Assembly (NCBI GenBank): GCA_041481485.1
Contig: JBGPBY010000247.1
Location: 1-10,506, forward strand
Reading direction: 5' to 3'
Length of the DNA: 10,506 nucleotides
Source of the DNA: JBGPBY01 sp041481485
GTDB lineage: Bacteria > Acidobacteriota > Terriglobia > 20CM-2-55-15
Below the pieces are notes generated by a model. That model was not told where the DNA came from. It did not search any database and saw only the letters and a list, made by a program, of their open reading frames with translations. Shown here piece after piece: positions 6,578 to 10,506 of the stretch (position 1 is the stretch's first letter; each line of letters begins with the position of its first letter). Made by a program: the position numbers and the translations under genes.

Positions 6578-7381
6578 ATGAGAAAATGGTGGATCGCACT
6601 GCTGATGACAATCGTCTCCCTGTCATCACTTGCTCAGAATGCAAAACCAGTTCCACGCTGGCCGAATGGCAGGGTGCGCCTCAGTGCGTCTCCAGGTGAA
6701 AAGGGACTTTGGGGAGGTAGTGGGCGGCTGGCAATCAACCCTGGGAGTTACGAACCGCGCACCACGTTGAATGCACCGATTCATATCGACAACGTTCCGC
6801 TTCAAGCATGGGCAAGAGCCCTTATCGATGACCGCCACGCCAACTTCCTGAAGGATGAGCCCTATGCCCGATGTAAGCCTTCTCCAGGTCCGCGACAATG
6901 GACAACCGCCTATGGGTTCGAAATCCTCGACACTTCCGAACTTCAGCGGATCTACATCTTCAACAACGGCGGGCCTCATAGTTTTCAGACTATCTATATG
7001 GACGGCCGTTCTCATCCTCCAGCAAAAGATCTGACTCCCAGCTACTACGGGCACGCCGTAGGGCATTGGGAGGGAGACACTCTCGTTGTCGATACCGTCG
7101 GATTTAATGAGCGCGCCTGGATGAACCGCGATGCGATGCCGCACACGGATCGGTTGCATTTAGTGGAACGCCTGACCCGTGTCGATTTCAGTACGCTGAA
7201 ATATGAGGTGAGCATTGAAGATCCAGGAGCGTACACGGCCACCTGGAGCAGCGGGTTTACGATGCAGTGGACGGAAGGTTCTGAAATATTCGAATACATC
7301 TGTCAGGACAACAATCTCGGAGCGGAGCTGATGGTTGGGTCTGGAATATCCGTCGATCGCAGCAGTCCGATTGTTCCGTAA
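6578..7381 (+). CDS. Secreted protein of unknown function
   Basis: A 267-aa protein. The first ~19 residues form a signal peptide (MRKWWIALLMTIVSLSSLA), with likely cleavage after A19. The mature part is rich in aromatic residues and glycine and contains YGHAVGHWEGDTLVVDTVGF (residues 157-176), followed by a PHTDRLHLVERLTRVDF stretch. I recognise this as the type of exported protein that is common, often in many copies, in acidobacterial genomes and some proteobacteria. No function is established and I see no catalytic motif. The start at ATG 6578 is chosen because GGAG (6568-6571) precedes it by 6 bases and the signal peptide begins there. The open frame back to 6335 runs through the palindromic repeats and encodes no sensible protein. 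The gene stands alone between the repeat block and the restriction-modification genes. Confidence 0.75.
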   Translation: MRKWWIALLMTIVSLSSLAQNAKPVPRWPNGRVRLSASPGEKGLWGGSGRLAINPGSYEPRTTLNAPIHIDNVPLQAWARALIDDRHANFLKDEPYARCKPSPGPRQWTTAYGFEILDTSELQRIYIFNNGGPHSFQTIYMDGRSHPPAKDLTPSYYGHAVGHWEGDTLVVDTVGFNERAWMNRDAMPHTDRLHLVERLTRVDFSTLKYEVSIEDPGAYTATWSSGFTMQWTEGSEIFEYICQDNNLGAELMVGSGISVDRSSPIVP

Positions 7382-7553
7382 CAATCGCGAGCAATCTTTA
7401 AAGGATTCCGGGATACGGACTCCATGCGCATCGCCCGCGGACCAGCAAAGTGGCTCCTCGTTGACGGGAAGAAGGGACACGGGGATCTGGTAGACTTCGC
7501 GAGATGACGTCACTGTTGCTGAGCTACTGTCCGCTAACTTCTGAGGAACTGAG
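7382..7553. other. Intergenic spacer before hsdM
   Basis: This 172-base spacer must hold the promoter of the restriction-modification genes if they are transcribed on their own. A TTGACG at 7461-7466 resembles a -35 box, but no good -10 box lies 16-18 bases downstream. The palindrome TGACGTCA occurs at 7505-7512, 41 bases before the hsdM start. No terminator for the upstream gene is clear. Confidence 0.4.
7543..7547 (+). promoter_or_regulatory. Shine-Dalgarno supporting the TTG start of hsdM
   Basis: GAGGA lies 6 bases before TTG 7554. There is no ATG or GTG nearby in the same frame that would keep the conserved N-terminal helix of HsdM, so this site supports the rare TTG start. Confidence 0.6.
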
Positions 7554-9713
7554 TTGACCGCTGAAAACCACACCCAACTTGCCAACTTTATTTGGAGTAT
7601 TTGCAACCTACTGCGCGGGCCTTATAAGCGGAACGAATACCGCAAGGTCATTCTCCCTTTGACGGTGCTGCGCCGCTTCGATTGCCTGTTGGCGCCGACC
7701 AAGGCCCAGGTGCTCGCCGAGCACCCGAAGATCAAGGCCAAGCCCGAGACGGTGGTCCGCAGCCTGATCGAGAAGATCACGGGCCGTCCTTTCCATAACC
7801 TGTCGAAGCTGGACCTTCCGAAGCTCCTCGACGATCCGAACCAGCTCGCTCCCAATTTGAACGCCTACATCAACGGCTTCTCGAAGAACGTCCGCGAAAT
7901 CATGGAACGGTTTGCGTTCGATCAGCAGGTCGCGCGCATGGCGGAGAAGAATCTGCTGTATGAGGTCATTAAGGCCTTCTGCGATCCGAAGATCGACCTC
8001 GCGTTTCCCGGCCTGACGCCTGCCCAGGCGAATATCCAGATGGGTTATGTCTTCGAGGAGCTGATCCGGATCGGAGCGGAGCAATCGAACGAGGAAGCCG
8101 GAGAACACTTCACGCCGCGCGAGGTCATCAAGCTGATGGTGAACCTTCTGCTGTCTCCGGAGCGGGACCTGCGGAAGAGTCACGTCGTCAAAACGATCTA
8201 TGACCCGGCATGCGGAACTGGCGGCATGCTTTCGGTGGCGGAACGGTACATCCGGGACCTAAATGCCGACGCCAATCCTCTCCTTTTCGGTCAGGACTGG
8301 AACGACGAATCGTGGGCCATCTGCAAATCGGACATGCTCATCAAGGGTGAGGACTCCGACAACATTATCCTTGGCGATACCTTCACAAAGGATGGTTTCG
8401 AGCGCGACGCCGAGGGGAAAAAGCGCACGTTCGATTACATGCTGGCGAATCCGCCTTTCGGCGTCGAGTGGAAGCAGCAGCAGAAATACATCGAGCACGA
8501 GGCCTCGACTTTCGGCTACAGCCGCCGGTTCGGCGCGGGTTTGCCTCGCATCAACGATGGCTCTCTTCTCTTTCTTCAACACATGCTCGACAAGATGCGG
8601 CCGTCCAACGAAGGCGGCAGCCGGATTGCCATCGTCTTCAATGGGTCGCCGCTCTTCACCGGCGATGCCGGCAGCGGTGAAAGCAATATTCGCCAGTGGA
8701 TCATTGAAAACGACTGGCTTGAAGCCGTCGTTGCACTACCGGATCAGCTCTTCTACAACACCGGCATCTCGACGTACCTTTGGGTGATCACGAACCGCAA
8801 GGAGGCCCGGCGCAAGTCCAGGATCCAGCTCATCGACGCGCGGCGGTTCTTCGTGAAGATGCCCAAGAGCCTTGGGAACAAGCGCAACAAGATCGGCGAT
8901 CCTGCAGACAGGCCGAGCGAACCGGACCAGATCGCCGACATCAGCCGGCTGTTCGGAAACTTCACCGACGGTGAAACGCGAACCTTCGTCGAGGAAGACC
9001 CAATCACGAAAAGTCCTGTTGAACGCGTCCACGTCGTGAGCAAAGTTTTCGATGACGAAGACTTCGGCTTCAACAAGATCACGGTCGAAAGACCTCTGCG
9101 TCTCAATTTCCAGGCGACGCCGGAACGAATTGCGCGGCTGGAGACCGAAAACGGCTTTACGAGGCTCGCCACCAGCAACAAGAAAAACGAGACAGCCAGG
9201 CTCGACGAGATCGACGCGGGTAAACGGCGGCAAGACGAAATCCGTCAGTTACTCGCGCGGTTTGCAGACACACACGGGGCGACGCTTTATAAGGATCGGA
9301 CAGCTTTCTTGACGGACCTCCGTGACCTCGACCAGGCCGCCGGTGTTCGCTTAACCTCTCCGGAGTTGAAAGCCGTACTCGGTGCGCTCGCCGAACGCGA
9401 CGAAACGGCCGAGATTTGCCGTGACCGCGACGGTAGCCCCGAGTCCGACCCGGAACTGCGAGACACCGAAAGCGTGCCGCTCAAGGAAGGAATCGCCGAG
9501 TACTTCAAGCGTGAAGTGCTCCCGCACGTGCCCGACGCCTGGATCGACGAGAGCAAGACCAGAATCGGCTATGAGATTCCGCTCAACCGCCACTTCTATC
9601 GATACGAGCCGCCGCGTCCGCTGGACGTTATCGAGAAAGACATCAAGACACTCGAACTGGAGATCATGACGTTTCTGGCGGACGTAACTGGCAGTAGCGC
9701 AGACGGTCGATGA
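7554..9713 (+). CDS. hsdM: Type I restriction-modification DNA methyltransferase subunit
   Basis: The modification subunit of a type I system: with HsdS it transfers a methyl group from S-adenosylmethionine to adenine N6 in the recognition site. The 719-aa product has an N-terminal helical HsdM domain (FIWSICNLLRGPYKRNEYRK, about residues 12-31, through about 165). The SAM-binding motif I is DPACGTGGM (217-225), and the catalytic motif IV is NPPF (299-302), within DYMLANPPFGVEW. The core ends near EDFGFNKITVERPLRLNF at about 502-519. A further ~200 residues follow, charged and helical, ending in HFYRYEPPRPLDVIEKDIK. E. coli EcoKI HsdM has 529 residues, so this is a long form. The tail looks like a normal feature of a long HsdM subgroup paired with HsdS of the type seen next door. 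TTG start with GAGGA 6 bases upstream. Lysine codons look mostly AAG, unlike the operon to the left; this is a rough impression and could reflect transfer. Confidence 0.95.
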   Translation: MTAENHTQLANFIWSICNLLRGPYKRNEYRKVILPLTVLRRFDCLLAPTKAQVLAEHPKIKAKPETVVRSLIEKITGRPFHNLSKLDLPKLLDDPNQLAPNLNAYINGFSKNVREIMERFAFDQQVARMAEKNLLYEVIKAFCDPKIDLAFPGLTPAQANIQMGYVFEELIRIGAEQSNEEAGEHFTPREVIKLMVNLLLSPERDLRKSHVVKTIYDPACGTGGMLSVAERYIRDLNADANPLLFGQDWNDESWAICKSDMLIKGEDSDNIILGDTFTKDGFERDAEGKKRTFDYMLANPPFGVEWKQQQKYIEHEASTFGYSRRFGAGLPRINDGSLLFLQHMLDKMRPSNEGGSRIAIVFNGSPLFTGDAGSGESNIRQWIIENDWLEAVVALPDQLFYNTGISTYLWVITNRKEARRKSRIQLIDARRFFVKMPKSLGNKRNKIGDPADRPSEPDQIADISRLFGNFTDGETRTFVEEDPITKSPVERVHVVSKVFDDEDFGFNKITVERPLRLNFQATPERIARLETENGFTRLATSNKKNETARLDEIDAGKRRQDEIRQLLARFADTHGATLYKDRTAFLTDLRDLDQAAGVRLTSPELKAVLGALAERDETAEICRDRDGSPESDPELRDTESVPLKEGIAEYFKREVLPHVPDAWIDESKTRIGYEIPLNRHFYRYEPPRPLDVIEKDIKTLELEIMTFLADVTGSSADGR

Positions 9714-9763
9714 GTGCGCATATGTGCAGTCCGAGTCGGCTGGCACAAGTGCATGCGATATGA
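9710..9763 (+). other. 17-codon open frame bridging hsdM and hsdS
   Basis: The ATG at 9710-9712 overlaps the hsdM stop (TGA 9711-9713) as ATGA. The frame reads MSAHMCSPSRLAQVHAI and stops at TGA 9761-9763, which overlaps the hsdS ATG (9760-9762) as ATGA again. The peptide itself has no recognisable features. The arrangement could let terminating ribosomes be handed from hsdM to hsdS, whose own start lacks a good Shine-Dalgarno. It could also be chance. Confidence 0.3.
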
Positions 9764-10506
9764 AGCTACCACCGTATTCGAAGTACAAGCCCAGCGGTGT
9801 TGAGTGGCTTGGAGACGTGCCGGAGCACTGGCACGTTAAGCGAGGACGTTTCTGCATGGAGGTGAACCCCCGTTCGAATCGCATTCGTGCACTTAGGCCG
9901 GATGATGAAGTGTCATTCATCCCAATGGAAGCAATTGGTGAGCATGGAGGGCTGGCACTGGACCTGACACGGTTGGTCTCCGAGGTTGGTTCAGGTTATA
10001 CCGCATTCGACGACGGTGATGTGATAGTCGCAAAAATTACGCCTTGCTTCGAAAATGGGAAAGGCGCTCTGGCGGAAGGTCTTATGAACGGTGCTGCATT
10101 CGGGACAACAGAGCTTCATGTCCTTCGACCGACTCCCGCTCTCGACCGTCGGTTCTTGTTTTACCTCACAATTTCTCGGCTGTTTCGAAGTGCTGGCGAG
10201 GGTGAGATGTATGGCGCAGGCGGGCAGAAGCGTGTGCCACCTGAGTATTGCGAAAATCTTCCGTTGCCGCTCCCGCAGATTGACGAGCAACGCGCCATCG
10301 CTGACTTCCTCGACCGCGAGACGGCGAAGATCGATATGTTGCTGGCGAAGAAGCGGACGTTGATCGAACGGCTAAAGGAGAAGCGCACCGCGCTGATTTC
10401 GCGCACTGTCAATCGCGGCCTCCCACCGGATGTCGCCCGTGACGCTGGTTTCGACCCGGCCCCCACGCTAAAGGCAACGGAAATCGAATGGCTTGGTGAA
10501 ATTCCC
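9760..10506 (+). CDS. hsdS: Type I restriction-modification specificity subunit (3' truncated by window)
   Basis: The specificity subunit, which picks the DNA target for the HsdM and HsdR subunits. The frame is open from ATG 9760 to the right edge (249 codons, no stop), so it is partial. It begins MKLPPYSKYKPSGVEWLGDV followed by PEHW, a standard HsdS opening. The first target recognition domain spans about residues 28-172. The central conserved region follows (IDEQRAIADFLDRETAKIDM, then LLAKKRTLIERLKEKRTALI), the long helix that separates the two recognition domains. The last visible residues, TEIEWLGEIP, repeat the opening SGVEWLGDVP and mark the start of the second half. The gene starts 46 bases after hsdM with no strong Shine-Dalgarno. 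An alternative in-frame GTG at 9724 would add 12 residues but has no family support. Confidence 0.93.
   Translation, partial: MKLPPYSKYKPSGVEWLGDVPEHWHVKRGRFCMEVNPRSNRIRALRPDDEVSFIPMEAIGEHGGLALDLTRLVSEVGSGYTAFDDGDVIVAKITPCFENGKGALAEGLMNGAAFGTTELHVLRPTPALDRRFLFYLTISRLFRSAGEGEMYGAGGQKRVPPEYCENLPLPLPQIDEQRAIADFLDRETAKIDMLLAKKRTLIERLKEKRTALISRTVNRGLPPDVARDAGFDPAPTLKATEIEWLGEIP

Noticed and set aside
7461..7496. TTGACG with a downstream -10 box as the hsdM promoter
   Set aside because: No hexamer with adequate similarity to TATAAT lies at the right distance; TAGACT is 24 bases away.
7160..7606. Minus-strand open frame of 148 codons across the secreted gene and hsdM start
   Set aside because: It overlaps two supported plus-strand genes and shows no recognisable domain. 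It is most likely a chance frame in the spacer.

Overview
The window looks like chromosomal DNA from a Gram-negative-type, moderately GC-rich soil or environmental bacterium. The best guess is Acidobacteriota (Solibacter/Bryobacterales-like). This is inferred from the gene order of the MoxR cluster, from a secreted 267-aa protein of a type common in acidobacterial genomes, and from intergenic palindromic repeats. No rRNA or marker gene confirms it. All genes lie on the plus strand.

Region 1 (1-138) holds no convincing gene. It carries an imperfect palindromic repeat with 26-bp arms at 46-71 and 111-136, directly against the next gene.

Region 2 (about 140-6218) is a tight six-gene operon: DUF4129 membrane protein, DUF4350 protein, MoxR-type AAA+ ATPase, DUF58 protein with a von Willebrand A-like domain, SpoIIM-like membrane protein, and RDD membrane protein. 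Four of the five junctions are 4-bp ATGA stop/start overlaps. Only MoxR/DUF58 has a short gap, with its own Shine-Dalgarno. This is a known conserved association. The MoxR ATPase probably acts as a chaperone-like remodeller with the DUF58 protein on or near a membrane assembly formed by the other products. The exact job is not known. The first gene has an oddity: its reading frame continues upstream through a signal-peptide-like stretch, but has no standard start codon there.

Region 3 (6219-6577) is a non-coding block of stem-loops. It contains one arm of the repeat seen in region 1 and a BIME-like inverted pair of two-hairpin units.

Region 4 (6578-7381) encodes a small secreted protein of unknown function.

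Region 5 (7554 to the right edge) is a type I restriction-modification locus: a long HsdM (719 aa) followed by HsdS, which is cut off by the window end at the start of its second half. HsdR is not in the window and probably lies downstream. A 17-codon open frame links the hsdM stop to the hsdS start by ATGA overlaps at both ends.

I found no tRNA, rRNA, CRISPR array, transposase or integrase. Nothing here is clearly a new defence or metabolic system. The most unusual points are the 5' end of the DUF4129 gene against the palindrome, the structured repeat block, and the hsdM-hsdS junction.
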